NCBI GenBank assembly: GCA_016762995.1
Contig: JAESUT010000145.1
Location: 9,944-22,720 of the forward strand
DNA length: 12,777 nt
DNA from: Gammaproteobacteria bacterium
GTDB taxonomy: Bacteria; Pseudomonadota; Gammaproteobacteria; Pseudomonadales; Pseudohongiellaceae
Direction: 5' to 3'
In this document: one piece after another, positions 1-7,955 of the stretch
Position numbering within the stretch: the first letter of the stretch is position 1
How the letters are laid out: each line of letters opens with the position of its first letter
The notes under the pieces: model-generated
What the model was told of the DNA's origin: nothing
Databases searched by the model: none
The model's input: the letters and a program-made list of their open reading frames with translations, nothing else
Made by a program: the position numbers and the translations under genes

Positions 1-276
1 GTTTTCAATGCCATCGCCGTTGCTGTCTGGGCAGGGCAAAAAACCGGGGCCGGAATTAGTCGCGCCATAATATTCGGCATACAGTGTGGCGTAGGCTATC
101 AGTGCTTCTTTCGCTTCACGCATCGCAATCGAAGTGTTGTTGCTCCGGCGCTGAGCAATTGCATTTCCATCTAACAATGATATTAGTACACCCGCTCCAG
201 CGATAAAAAGTATCCCGAAGAGAGCGAGGAGGATGACACCTTGCTGCCTCTTGTTTGGCAAAGCGGTGGAAGCCAT
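1..276 (-). CDS. Pseudopilin-like membrane protein, N-terminal 92 residues (truncated by window edge)
   Basis: This frame is open from an ATG at 276 to base 1, so the C-terminus lies outside the window. The start is 2 bp after the stop of the MshK-like gene and has an AGGA ribosome site 9 nt upstream. The protein has a short basic leader (KRQQG, residues 9-13), then a hydrophobic helix at about 14-36 starting VILLALFGIL, then a polar helix at about 40-62. This is the layout of a class III prepilin or minor pseudopilin with cleavage after Gly13. The usual Glu at mature position 5 is Ala, as can occur in PilX/GspK/MshP-type minor subunits. After the helix comes LPCPDSNGDG (80-89), whose D-x-N-x-D-G part resembles a calcium-binding loop. 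I read it as a pseudopilin-like component of the adjacent machine. It could instead be a non-processed bitopic membrane protein. The family is not identified further. Confidence 0.72.
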   Translation of the reverse strand, partial: MASTALPNKRQQGVILLALFGILFIAGAGVLISLLDGNAIAQRRSNNTSIAMREAKEALIAYATLYAEYYGATNSGPGFLPCPDSNGDGIEN

Positions 277-278
277 TG

Positions 279-902
279 TCAAAGATCCTGCGCTGCGTCC
301 AACAAATTTCTCACCGCAGCACTATCGAGAATAGCGGAATCTGCGCCGGCGCCTTGACTAGAATTCACCGCTTCTTCTATAGCGAGGCGAGCGGCTTCTG
401 CGACGGCAGCTTCCAGCACGGCCTGGTATTGATAGGATTCATACAACTGGCCCGTGGTCAGGTTCAACACCTGCCCTGGTTTAACATCGTAATTTACGCC
501 GTATTCAGAATCGTGGATACGCAATCGACCCTGGCTAAAGGGGGACAGCAATTCCATGTTATTCGGCAGATTACTCTGATTGTATGCGACATCATTGACC
601 CATACTGTATAGCTGCCATCTGCCTTACGCATGCTGCCGCCTAGCGCGTAGACAACTTCTTCTTCATCATCCGTGAATGCCGGAATATCGATAAAGGAAT
701 CCTCCATCGGCTCTTCTATTATCACACCAGATGCCACCTGGATTCGAAGTCGATCTAGCTCCGCGCGCATTGCCGGCGTAGAAAAAATTCGTTGCAGCGA
801 TTGAGCTGAGAGCTGCACCGGCACAAATGTGCAAGCGACAACAACACTGCAAATCTGCAAAGAGAGTATTCTTTGAATTTTGTTTCTCAGTTTATATTGC
901 AT
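279..902 (-). CDS. MshK/PilP-like periplasmic pilus assembly protein
   Basis: This is a 207-residue protein with a likely Sec signal peptide: a basic start (KLRNKIQR), a hydrophobic stretch at about 12-30, and a probable cut near QLSA-QS (33-35). The mature start QRIFSTPAMRAELDRLR resembles the 'F-T-P-x-x-R-x-x-L-D-x-L-R' opening seen in MshK/GspB-type proteins. An acidic linker (64-83) follows, then a small beta-rich domain at about 84-157 with YALGGSMRKADGSYTVWVND and VKPGQVLNL elements, typical of the MshK/PilP class. The end (158-207) is Ala/Glu-rich and probably helical, making it longer than the roughly 100-residue Vibrio MshK. Expected role: periplasmic link between the PilO-like inner-membrane protein and the secretin. 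It lies 31 bp after the MshJ-like gene with a weak ribosome site. The assignment rests on motif pattern and position, so it is moderate. Confidence 0.68.
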   Translation of the reverse strand: MQYKLRNKIQRILSLQICSVVVACTFVPVQLSAQSLQRIFSTPAMRAELDRLRIQVASGVIIEEPMEDSFIDIPAFTDDEEEVVYALGGSMRKADGSYTVWVNDVAYNQSNLPNNMELLSPFSQGRLRIHDSEYGVNYDVKPGQVLNLTTGQLYESYQYQAVLEAAVAEAARLAIEEAVNSSQGAGADSAILDSAAVRNLLDAAQDL

Positions 903-933
903 AGCTCTGTAACAATGGAATGTCTATAAAATT

Positions 934-1605
934 TTAGAAAACTTGTTCAGCAAATTCATCAAATTCGAGATCATTAGACGGCAGCTCACGCCTAAAGGTG
1001 TACCAAATAAAATTGCAACTCGCAACCTGATGCACGACTAGTTCTAGCGCATCAGCCGGATCAACTGAGGACGAAGCTATGCTGCACGACGTCGTAACCA
1101 TTAGCCTTCCAGCATTTAGGAACGCATTGAGGAATCGGGAAAGATCTTCCTCGTGCAACATTGGCAGCCGCACCAGTACTGTACTACTCCGAACAGATAT
1201 GAATTCTTCCGGAAACTCTACACCCTCTTCATAGTCAAGCATATGACTAGTCTGCTCTCTGATTTCTACATCGATGGGAAACAAGCGAAAATTATCCCGT
1301 ATTCTTCGAACATCTTCGAGTAAAGATACCCTATCTTCCTCACCCAGCAATCGATTTTCGGCCAGCAAATTGAAGCGATCGATATTCTCAACGATAATTT
1401 GTTCCGATTCTTCGATCTGCGTCACTTCTTGAAAAATAACATTGAAATTAGAACGCGTACCAAATTCAAGTTGACGCATTTGTCCACGGTAATACAGAGA
1501 GGCCCAATACCCACCGATAGCTATAGCCAAGCAAATAACAAGAAGGACTAGCCACCACTTAAGCCAGGCTAGGTCTTCTCCAATATTGCGCCTTTTTGCC
1601 ACCAT
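934..1605 (-). CDS. MshJ/PilO-like inner-membrane alignment protein
   Basis: This 223-residue bitopic protein has a short cytoplasmic N-terminus, one membrane segment at about 17-36 (WWLVLLVICLAIAIGGYW), a probable coiled coil at about 45-77, and a periplasmic alpha/beta domain to the end. This is the PilO/GspM/MshJ architecture and a normal MshJ length. Conserved-looking parts are a RLLGEEDR segment (85-92) and a C-terminal segment ending ASCNFIWYTFR (195-205). Cys174 and Cys197 are both periplasmic and could form a disulfide; Cys25 is in the membrane. The ATG directly follows the TAA of the MshI-like gene, with a GAGAG-type ribosome site inside the end of that gene, so the two are probably translationally coupled and made together. 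By family analogy it pairs with the PilN-like part of the upstream protein. Confidence 0.75.
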   Translation of the reverse strand: MVAKRRNIGEDLAWLKWWLVLLVICLAIAIGGYWASLYYRGQMRQLEFGTRSNFNVIFQEVTQIEESEQIIVENIDRFNLLAENRLLGEEDRVSLLEDVRRIRDNFRLFPIDVEIREQTSHMLDYEEGVEFPEEFISVRSSTVLVRLPMLHEEDLSRFLNAFLNAGRLMVTTSCSIASSSVDPADALELVVHQVASCNFIWYTFRRELPSNDLEFDEFAEQVF

Positions 1606-3138
1606 TTAACTCTCTATCCTCACACTCAAGGAAAATTCAGAATCGAACTGCTCACCTCCTACAACTGCAGTAACCGAAGCGTTAGGGCCAGTCTCTACAG
1701 GCAGGCGAATTGCCGTCACAGTAGCTCCTTCAATTTTGGATAGAGAATCCATAAATGCGCGCAGGCGTAAATCTGAAGCCTCATAGCCACTACTTCCCAA
1801 TTGAGAACCTAGTATTTCCAGCTCTATTGTCGCTCTATTAGCTAGAATCGCATCGCTAATCTCTAGAAACTGATCATCCGCAATTAGTCTCCAGACTATT
1901 GAAGATAGATTGATAGCAGGATGTTGCATCACCACTTGAGAGATTTCACCGAGCAACTCCATCGGATAATGATTCTGACTGTCTATCAAATCATAATTGT
2001 TAACTACAAGTGCCATTGCCTCAGATGGAATCGGTGTAGCTGGAAACTGCGCAGTCAATTCATCGTACTGTTGCTGAATGGGCTGCATATTTGCCGTAAT
2101 GGTTCTATAGCTAGATTGGCTCTGAAGTGTATCGGTGATCACGGGAGCGCTAACTATCCCGCCTATAAAGAGTAAAAGTAAGCAACCAAGGCCAATAAAA
2201 TTACGCTGCATCCTTAGGTTTGCAAATCGCATCGCGTTCTGCGATGCGTAGATATTCCCAAAATCTCCATGGCGCACACCCCAATCGAGACATAGCAAAA
2301 TTGCAGTTACTTCGTTCTGCGGACCGTCGTAATTTTCGACGGGCATCAATTTCATAGAATTATGATGAACAATATCACCAAAATCCGTGCTACCAGGCAG
2401 GTCTACAAAGGCATCCTCTTCAAGGAGGGGCGAAACGACATGCAAATCTGGCGCATTTTCAGTTTGTAATAAACCGATTCGATCCAGATATTCTAGAGAC
2501 TGTAGCGTCGCTTCCAGAATTGCTTTCGCAAGGTCAGCCTCAGGGTCGATAGGCAAAGGTGTAAGCCGGCTAAACATCAATTTGTTATCGGAAATAAGTG
2601 ACTGACGAATACCATTGCGCTGCCAATTTACCAAGAGATATTCTTCACCCGTTTCTAATCCGAGCTCCTTAGCAACCTTGCAAATAGCGAACGCGGGAGA
2701 TGTTATGCCTTTGATGGACACCTGTTCTTGCAGCATAACCCGAACCCAGTTGTCGACGTTCCTGGTTTGGGTTATCGCACTGAATAGGACCCTATCGTCA
2801 CGGCGTCCGGTTTTTTCTCTACCAAGTATCTTCGCTGAACGAAACTCGACGTTACGAAAATGCTGCTCAAGCTTCCTCTCCAAGAATGGTTTTCTATCGT
2901 AGAGGCCTACATGGACAACCTTCTCTACGATAAAATCTTCGGCAGGAGAATCTATGATCAGGGATATTTGCTTAAGCGACTCATCGATAACGTAGGTCCT
3001 AAACTTTTCGTGACCAATATCATCGTCGATAAATGCAGCCAACTTTGTCAAACAGTCATTGACCATGCCATACACAGTCAAACCCTCAAAATTTATGAGG
3101 ATTATGCGCTTCTCTGATGATGAGCCGAGACCGAACAT
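1606..3138 (-). CDS. MshI-like protein, PilM-like cytoplasmic domain joined to PilN-like periplasmic domain
   Basis: This is a 510-residue protein. Residues 1-300 look like a cytoplasmic PilM/GspL-type actin-fold domain, with beta-strand-rich starts such as KRIILINFEG (10-19), but I see no clear nucleotide-binding signature. One membrane helix lies at about 313-333 (FIGLGCLLLLFIGGIVSAPV). A helical stretch at about 335-366 leads into a PilN-like periplasmic domain. In MSHA systems MshI plays the combined PilM plus PilN role, and the size fits. The protein should couple the assembly ATPase and platform on the inside to the PilO/PilP-like partners outside. The start at 3138 has AAGGA 5 nt upstream and lies 8 bp after the mshG stop. 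The family call comes from topology and neighbours more than from sequence motifs. Confidence 0.75.
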   Translation of the reverse strand: MFGLGSSSEKRIILINFEGLTVYGMVNDCLTKLAAFIDDDIGHEKFRTYVIDESLKQISLIIDSPAEDFIVEKVVHVGLYDRKPFLERKLEQHFRNVEFRSAKILGREKTGRRDDRVLFSAITQTRNVDNWVRVMLQEQVSIKGITSPAFAICKVAKELGLETGEEYLLVNWQRNGIRQSLISDNKLMFSRLTPLPIDPEADLAKAILEATLQSLEYLDRIGLLQTENAPDLHVVSPLLEEDAFVDLPGSTDFGDIVHHNSMKLMPVENYDGPQNEVTAILLCLDWGVRHGDFGNIYASQNAMRFANLRMQRNFIGLGCLLLLFIGGIVSAPVITDTLQSQSSYRTITANMQPIQQQYDELTAQFPATPIPSEAMALVVNNYDLIDSQNHYPMELLGEISQVVMQHPAINLSSIVWRLIADDQFLEISDAILANRATIELEILGSQLGSSGYEASDLRLRAFMDSLSKIEGATVTAIRLPVETGPNASVTAVVGGEQFDSEFSLSVRIES

Positions 3139-3146
3139 TGTTTTCC

Positions 3147-4352
3147 TTATATCGCCATATTGCTAATGGAGCTGTAAACTGGCCCCATGACCGATAGCAT
3201 CACCCAGCCTAAAATAGCACCTAGAACAACTGTCATTGCCGGCTGTATCATAGCCTGTACTTTGTCGATTGAATCCTTAATATCACGTTCGTAAAAATAG
3301 CTTACGTTCAACAACGCATTGTCCAACTGACCGGTAGCCTCGCCAACTTTTATCATACGTATAACTAAGGGCGGGAATAATCCTGTATTGCGAAAGCTTA
3401 TGGACACTCCCTTGCCTTCCTGAATCTGATCGCGCGCCTTGCTCAAGGCATGGCGAATAGCTTCATTGCCTGCGGCACGCTCAGTAATCTCTATACACTT
3501 CAGAACGGGAATCCCTGCCTTGTACAGCATCGCGAACAAATTGGCGAATCGCGACAGTATAATTTTTTTCAATACCGGCCCAATCTGCCATGCCCGTAGT
3601 TTAAACGCATCGACCTGATAACGCGCCTCGTAGCTCACGCTGGTTAATGATTTAATTGCAATCCATATGGCTAATGGCACTAATGTAAAAAGGTACCAAA
3701 AGTTAACGAAGAAATTCGACGTAGCAATCAGCAGCTTCGTATGCGTTGGCAGTTCCTGACCTATACCCTCGATAAAACTTACCAACTGGGGCACCAAGTA
3801 GATCATTAGAAAACCCACCACTGCCATTACGACTGCGCCTACAAATACGGGAAATATTAGCAATTTTTTAGTCGTGTTAATCAGCTCATCATGCCATTTG
3901 ATCATCTCGTTCAGGGAGAGAAATACATCGGGCAGCTGTCCACTCTCTTCGCCCGCGGCAATCAAATTGCTAAACATATCATCAAAAACTTTGGGGTGCT
4001 CGCCCAGAGCCTTCGAAAGCGTCATCCCCCCCTCGATATCATCAATTACCTGTCCGATGACACGCCGAAAACTTGCCTGTTCAACGCTATCTCGCAGGTC
4101 GACAAGTCCATCGATTATCGAAACACCAGAACGGGTCAACTGCTCCATGTGAAAACAAAAATTGATTAGGTCAATTCTTCGAATATCACCGCCACCGAAT
4201 AGGCTTCTCTTTTCTTCTACAAACTTGCACTTGATTAGGTCCATACCCATTCGAGCAAGTCGAGCCTCAAGATCACTTTCATTAGAGGCATCTAACTTGC
4301 CAAACTGATTTCGACCTTTGCTGTCTATTGCTTTGTAACTAAAAAGTGACAT
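3147..4352 (-). CDS. mshG: MshG, inner-membrane platform protein (PilC/GspF family)
   Basis: This 401-residue protein has two repeated GspF-type domains, at about 66-190 and 268-392. Each repeat ends with the family signature just before its membrane helix: GEESGQL at 134-140 and GEATGQL at 337-343. Membrane helices are expected at about 166-189, 215-235 and 368-390, the usual three. The start MSLFSYKAIDSKG is the usual MshG/GspF-type beginning. The protein sits in the inner membrane and is turned by the assembly ATPase during pilus or pseudopilus assembly. The gene starts 6 bp after the mshE stop, with a GAGGG ribosome site lying in the end of mshE. Length and domain layout are normal and I see no damage. 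Confidence 0.95.
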   Translation of the reverse strand: MSLFSYKAIDSKGRNQFGKLDASNESDLEARLARMGMDLIKCKFVEEKRSLFGGGDIRRIDLINFCFHMEQLTRSGVSIIDGLVDLRDSVEQASFRRVIGQVIDDIEGGMTLSKALGEHPKVFDDMFSNLIAAGEESGQLPDVFLSLNEMIKWHDELINTTKKLLIFPVFVGAVVMAVVGFLMIYLVPQLVSFIEGIGQELPTHTKLLIATSNFFVNFWYLFTLVPLAIWIAIKSLTSVSYEARYQVDAFKLRAWQIGPVLKKIILSRFANLFAMLYKAGIPVLKCIEITERAAGNEAIRHALSKARDQIQEGKGVSISFRNTGLFPPLVIRMIKVGEATGQLDNALLNVSYFYERDIKDSIDKVQAMIQPAMTVVLGAILGWVMLSVMGPVYSSISNMAI

Positions 4353-4358
4353 AGGGCA

Positions 4359-6077
4359 CTACCCTCTCAGCCTGTCGGTGAGATCTACAATACGAGTAAT
4401 TTCATCCAGGCTAGTTGTTCCATCAATTACACGTCGACAGGCATCGTCGGCGAGTGTCCTAAAGCCTTCCTCAGCAGCTGCATGTTTAAGGGCATGAGCG
4501 GACGCATTCTCCGAGATAAGCTTCCGAAGATTGTCACTAATCTGTAAAATCTCAAGTATCGATGTGCGCCCTTTGTATCCAAGCCCAGAACACTTAACAC
4601 ATCCAGTGGCCTGATAGATCTGCGCTTGGGTATCATTTACATCGAGCTTGAGTAGTGTGCGCTCCAGATCACCAATCTCTAGTGGCTTCTTGCATTCAGT
4701 GCAGAGTCTGCGCACTAGCCGCTGGCCGATGATGCCGATCAGATTCGCGGCAAGAAGATCCGGCAGTACATTAAGATCTGTTAGTCGCGGTACTGAGCCG
4801 ATCGCCGAATTGGTATGTAGAGTTGAAAATACTTGGTGGCCTGTCATCGCTGCACGGAAGGCCATTTCCGCTGTTACATCGTCACGAATCTCACCCACCA
4901 GAATTACGTCTGGATCCTGGCGCATCATCGAGCGAATCCCTTCCGCAAAATCCATCTTCGCCGCTGCATTTATCGAGGTTTGACGAATCATAGGCATCGG
5001 GTATTCGACTGGGTCTTCCATGGTCATAATATTGATGGCCTCCGTATTGATGTGATTCAATACGGAATATAGCGTGGTGGTTTTACCGCTACCGGTAGGG
5101 CCAGTCACCAGAATCACACCTTCCGGCTTAGCCAGCATCATCTTGATCGCGTACAAATTCTCTTCGCTCAAGCCCAGCGACTCCAGAGGAACGATACCCT
5201 TGCGTCTGTCCAAAATCCTGAGCACGATGTTTTCACCGTGTGTAGTGGGCTGAGCAGCAACTCTGAAGTCGATCGGCCTTCCGATTAAAGTAAGAGAAAT
5301 TCGTCCATCTTGTGGCGCTCTCGATTCGGCTATATTCATACCACTGATTACTTTTAGTCGCACGACCATCGCCGCCCAATAGCTCTTGTGTAGACTTCTA
5401 ATCTGACGCAGGACACCGTCGACCCGGTAGCGAATCCTTATGAAGGCTTCTTCTGGCTCGAAGTGGATATCCGAGGCTCCCTGTTGTACCGCATCAGCCA
5501 GCAGTGCGTTGATCAGACGCACCATAGGGTGATGGTATTGATCACCCTCAGTCTGTAGATTTTCTAGATCAATCTCGCCGGTTTCTATTTCTTCCAAAAT
5601 CCCATCGATGGACAGATTGAAACCATAAATTTCTTCGATGGTGCCGGCTATGTCGGTTTCGTTACCCAATACGGGTTTAATCTGTAGCTTGGTATCGTGC
5701 AGCGCACGAATCTGATCGAGCGCAATAATATTATAGGTATCCGGCATCGCTACCGTGAGTTCATGCAATGCCGAGCTATATGAAAGCGGAAGAACTTTGT
5801 AGCGGCGTGCAAGTTCTTGCGGAACCATTTTTATCGCATCGGCATCGATTACAGAGCCAGCAACGTCGACAGTGGCGAAACCAGTGTTCTCACTCAAGGC
5901 ATCCCGAATAATTGAGTCTGTTACGAAGCCTAGTTGAATCAGCACGGCGCCTATGCGCTTGCCAAGATTCTGTTGTTCTAGAAGAGCAATTGTTAATTGG
6001 TCTGAAGTGATAATACCCTTCTCGATTAATGCATCACCGAGTTGCAACTTTCTACCAGATCTACTTTTCTCACTCAT
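4359..6077 (-). CDS. mshE: MshE, pilus assembly ATPase with N-terminal MshEN (c-di-GMP) domain
   Basis: From the ATG at 6077 this is 572 residues, a normal MshE length. The N-terminus holds two 24-residue MshEN motifs at 12-35 and 41-64 with a 5-residue spacer, the known c-di-GMP-binding arrangement. The first motif starts with Gln instead of Arg, and the second ends with Asn instead of Gln. The ATPase core has the Asp box GASDIHFEP (200-208), Walker A GPTGSGKT (326-333), Walker B DPDVILVGEIRD (388-399), a His box ending TGHQVFSTLHTN (412-423), and a zinc-binding cysteine set (Cys459, Cys462, Cys493, Cys496). It should form a hexamer at the cytoplasmic face of MshG and power assembly. An in-frame GTG at 6086 would add three residues, but its ribosome site would touch the start codon; the ATG has AGGAAG at 8 nt. 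The gene overlaps mshN by 8 bp. Confidence 0.96.
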   Translation of the reverse strand: MSEKSRSGRKLQLGDALIEKGIITSDQLTIALLEQQNLGKRIGAVLIQLGFVTDSIIRDALSENTGFATVDVAGSVIDADAIKMVPQELARRYKVLPLSYSSALHELTVAMPDTYNIIALDQIRALHDTKLQIKPVLGNETDIAGTIEEIYGFNLSIDGILEEIETGEIDLENLQTEGDQYHHPMVRLINALLADAVQQGASDIHFEPEEAFIRIRYRVDGVLRQIRSLHKSYWAAMVVRLKVISGMNIAESRAPQDGRISLTLIGRPIDFRVAAQPTTHGENIVLRILDRRKGIVPLESLGLSEENLYAIKMMLAKPEGVILVTGPTGSGKTTTLYSVLNHINTEAINIMTMEDPVEYPMPMIRQTSINAAAKMDFAEGIRSMMRQDPDVILVGEIRDDVTAEMAFRAAMTGHQVFSTLHTNSAIGSVPRLTDLNVLPDLLAANLIGIIGQRLVRRLCTECKKPLEIGDLERTLLKLDVNDTQAQIYQATGCVKCSGLGYKGRTSILEILQISDNLRKLISENASAHALKHAAAEEGFRTLADDACRRVIDGTTSLDEITRIVDLTDRLRG

Positions 6078-7920
6078 CGTTACCACTTCCTGCCAAGTTC
6101 GTGAGGCGGCTTCTGACCGCAGTTAGATCGAATCCCGCTGAATGATTCGTTGAATAGCCTAATGCTTCTCGATAGTAATTTTGTGCCGGCTCGCTCTGAT
6201 TCAAATGTTCGAGGCTCACCGCCAGGTTGAACGCGTAGTCTGGATTAACCAAACCATTTGGAACCGCGTCGGATTTGGCCAACTGCAAAGCCCTGAAATA
6301 GGCTTGCTGCGCCTCAGACCAACGTTGATTCAATGCAAGAAAGTTTCCATAAGCATAAGAGAGTGCAGCGACATCTGGATGCTCATTGAGCAAGCGCTTT
6401 AGTTCAGCCTCCTGCTCGGAAGAGCTACCTGCCGGCAATAGCTCCATTAATCCGGCGCGTGCAATCGGGTCACTGGGATTGCGATCCAATAATCGAGAGT
6501 AAAGACCGAGCGTTTCTGTTGAATTTCCATTTCGCGCCATAATATTCGCGAGACCTAACAATGCGTCACGCTGCCTAGGATCCCTAGCCAATGCCTGACG
6601 ATACAATATTTCGGCCTGATCGAGAGAGCCCTGCTGATAGGCCGCATAAGCACGACCCACATTCTCATCAACCGTCGCAACAGCCTCCTGCTTCCTGAAG
6701 CTAATTAAATTTATAGGCTCAATCAATGCCGCAAACTGAACGTCAGTATTAGCAACAGGCTGTACTACAACCTCAATTTCAGCGGAAATTTCTGGAGTAT
6801 CAGCGATGACTGTTTCAGGCTGAGGCCTCTCTTCCACGACTGTCCCAAGTTGCAAGTTTGTCGAAATTCGACTCGTCTCGGGTACAGCTACGATTTCAGA
6901 TGACGCGGGTTCGGTGGGGGCATCTATTGCAGACTGTGCTGCTGAAGCATCGCGAACACCCATCTCTTCGGAGGCGGCCAAATGCACCGGCGCGCGATCT
7001 GCAGCATTAATTACTGCCGTCTCCCCAGTTTCAGCAACAGTAGAAATGTCAATAAGCAGTTGATCCCCATTCGCTTCTGAGGGGTTTCCATCATCCACAA
7101 ACCTTGTCGCTGAATAGCTTCCCGCAGGAATATTGAACGTTGATTCTTTGTTTAAGGAAATATAAAAATAACCTGCAAACATCAGGGCGGCGAGGGCTAA
7201 TCCACCGCCTGCCGCGACCCTCAAACTAGAGCTATTTAGAAACGGGGACCTCTTCGCGGCGAAAACTCTGCGTGCCGTTCTTCGCCTAGGCTCGTCTCTG
7301 TCTCTCGCTCGCTCTATAGACTGCTCTGCAGCCTTTACTATCACACGAGAATCCTGCACCTTTTCAGACTTCTTTGTATTTGATATTACCGTATCTGGAG
7401 CCGCCTTTTCACTTTCAAAACCATCGAAGCCAGAGGCCTCATGCTCAGCTTTAGAAGCTTGCCGCTGCTCTGCCTTAGCCGATGTTAGCGAATCGCCTAG
7501 ATCAGCTCTCAAGGCATCCGCAGATGTTCCTGCATTTTCCCCCGTTCTAGGATTGATCTGTTCTAGCTCAATTCTAGCTCCTTTTTCACTACTAAGGCTT
7601 TGCTCTGAATTCGTGTCACTTTCGGCCGCGGACTCCTTCGCAGCTCCGACCGAAGTTGGCAGCACATAATCGTCTTCGTCTTCAAATTCGATTGCGGTTT
7701 CGAGGTTGGGCACGGCTGAACGCGTAGACACTTCGTCCATGGCTTCCATGCTGAGCCTGATATCCGGCGTAGAGGCATCTTCCAATACTTTTTCAATCAC
7801 ACCGCTCGCCTGCTGCTTTTCAGCAACGGTGACAGGAGCAGCTTTATCGGACTTATCTTGTTGCGCGGCCTTCTTCTTCGCTTCCTCGGCCTTGCGCAGC
7901 GCGTCCATCAATAGACTCAT
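6070..7920 (-). CDS. mshN: MshN, membrane-anchored TPR protein
   Basis: This is a 616-residue protein. It begins MSLLMDALRKAEEAKKKAA, the short amphipathic helix shared by MshN and ExeB/GspB-type proteins. A long low-complexity acidic/Ser/Ala-rich cytoplasmic region follows (about 20-205), then a very basic patch (RRRTARR, 212-218) just before one membrane helix at about 234-256. The periplasmic part has a disordered linker (about 260-415) and tetratricopeptide-like helical repeats at about 418-605 (for example AYAAYQQGSLDQAEILYRQALARDP at 425-448). MshN is an assembly accessory factor thought to help with secretin or pilus biogenesis. This copy is longer than the Vibrio protein as I recall it, mainly through the two disordered regions. 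The gene starts 35 bp after mshL with a GAGAAG ribosome site. The assignment rests on N-terminal motif, topology, TPRs and place in the operon. Confidence 0.88.
   Translation of the reverse strand: MSLLMDALRKAEEAKKKAAQQDKSDKAAPVTVAEKQQASGVIEKVLEDASTPDIRLSMEAMDEVSTRSAVPNLETAIEFEDEDDYVLPTSVGAAKESAAESDTNSEQSLSSEKGARIELEQINPRTGENAGTSADALRADLGDSLTSAKAEQRQASKAEHEASGFDGFESEKAAPDTVISNTKKSEKVQDSRVIVKAAEQSIERARDRDEPRRRTARRVFAAKRSPFLNSSSLRVAAGGGLALAALMFAGYFYISLNKESTFNIPAGSYSATRFVDDGNPSEANGDQLLIDISTVAETGETAVINAADRAPVHLAASEEMGVRDASAAQSAIDAPTEPASSEIVAVPETSRISTNLQLGTVVEERPQPETVIADTPEISAEIEVVVQPVANTDVQFAALIEPINLISFRKQEAVATVDENVGRAYAAYQQGSLDQAEILYRQALARDPRQRDALLGLANIMARNGNSTETLGLYSRLLDRNPSDPIARAGLMELLPAGSSSEQEAELKRLLNEHPDVAALSYAYGNFLALNQRWSEAQQAYFRALQLAKSDAVPNGLVNPDYAFNLAVSLEHLNQSEPAQNYYREALGYSTNHSAGFDLTAVRSRLTNLAGSGNDE
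6086..6091 (-). promoter_or_regulatory. Ribosome binding site deciding the mshE start
   Basis: AGGAAG lies 8 nt upstream of the ATG at 6077, within the 3' end of mshN. It leaves no room for initiation at the in-frame GTG at 6086. The 8-bp overlap of mshN and mshE suggests translational coupling. Confidence 0.75.
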
Positions 7921-7955
7921 GGGGTCTTCTCAGTTGTTTCGTGCTGACTTCGTCA

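Noticed and set aside
255..644. Plus-strand 129-codon frame opposite the MshK-like gene
   Set aside because: It is fully antisense to a gene with signal peptide and family motifs; no features of its own.
6078..6086. GTG start for mshE at 6086
   Set aside because: The ribosome site would abut the start codon; the ATG at 6077 has ideal spacing.
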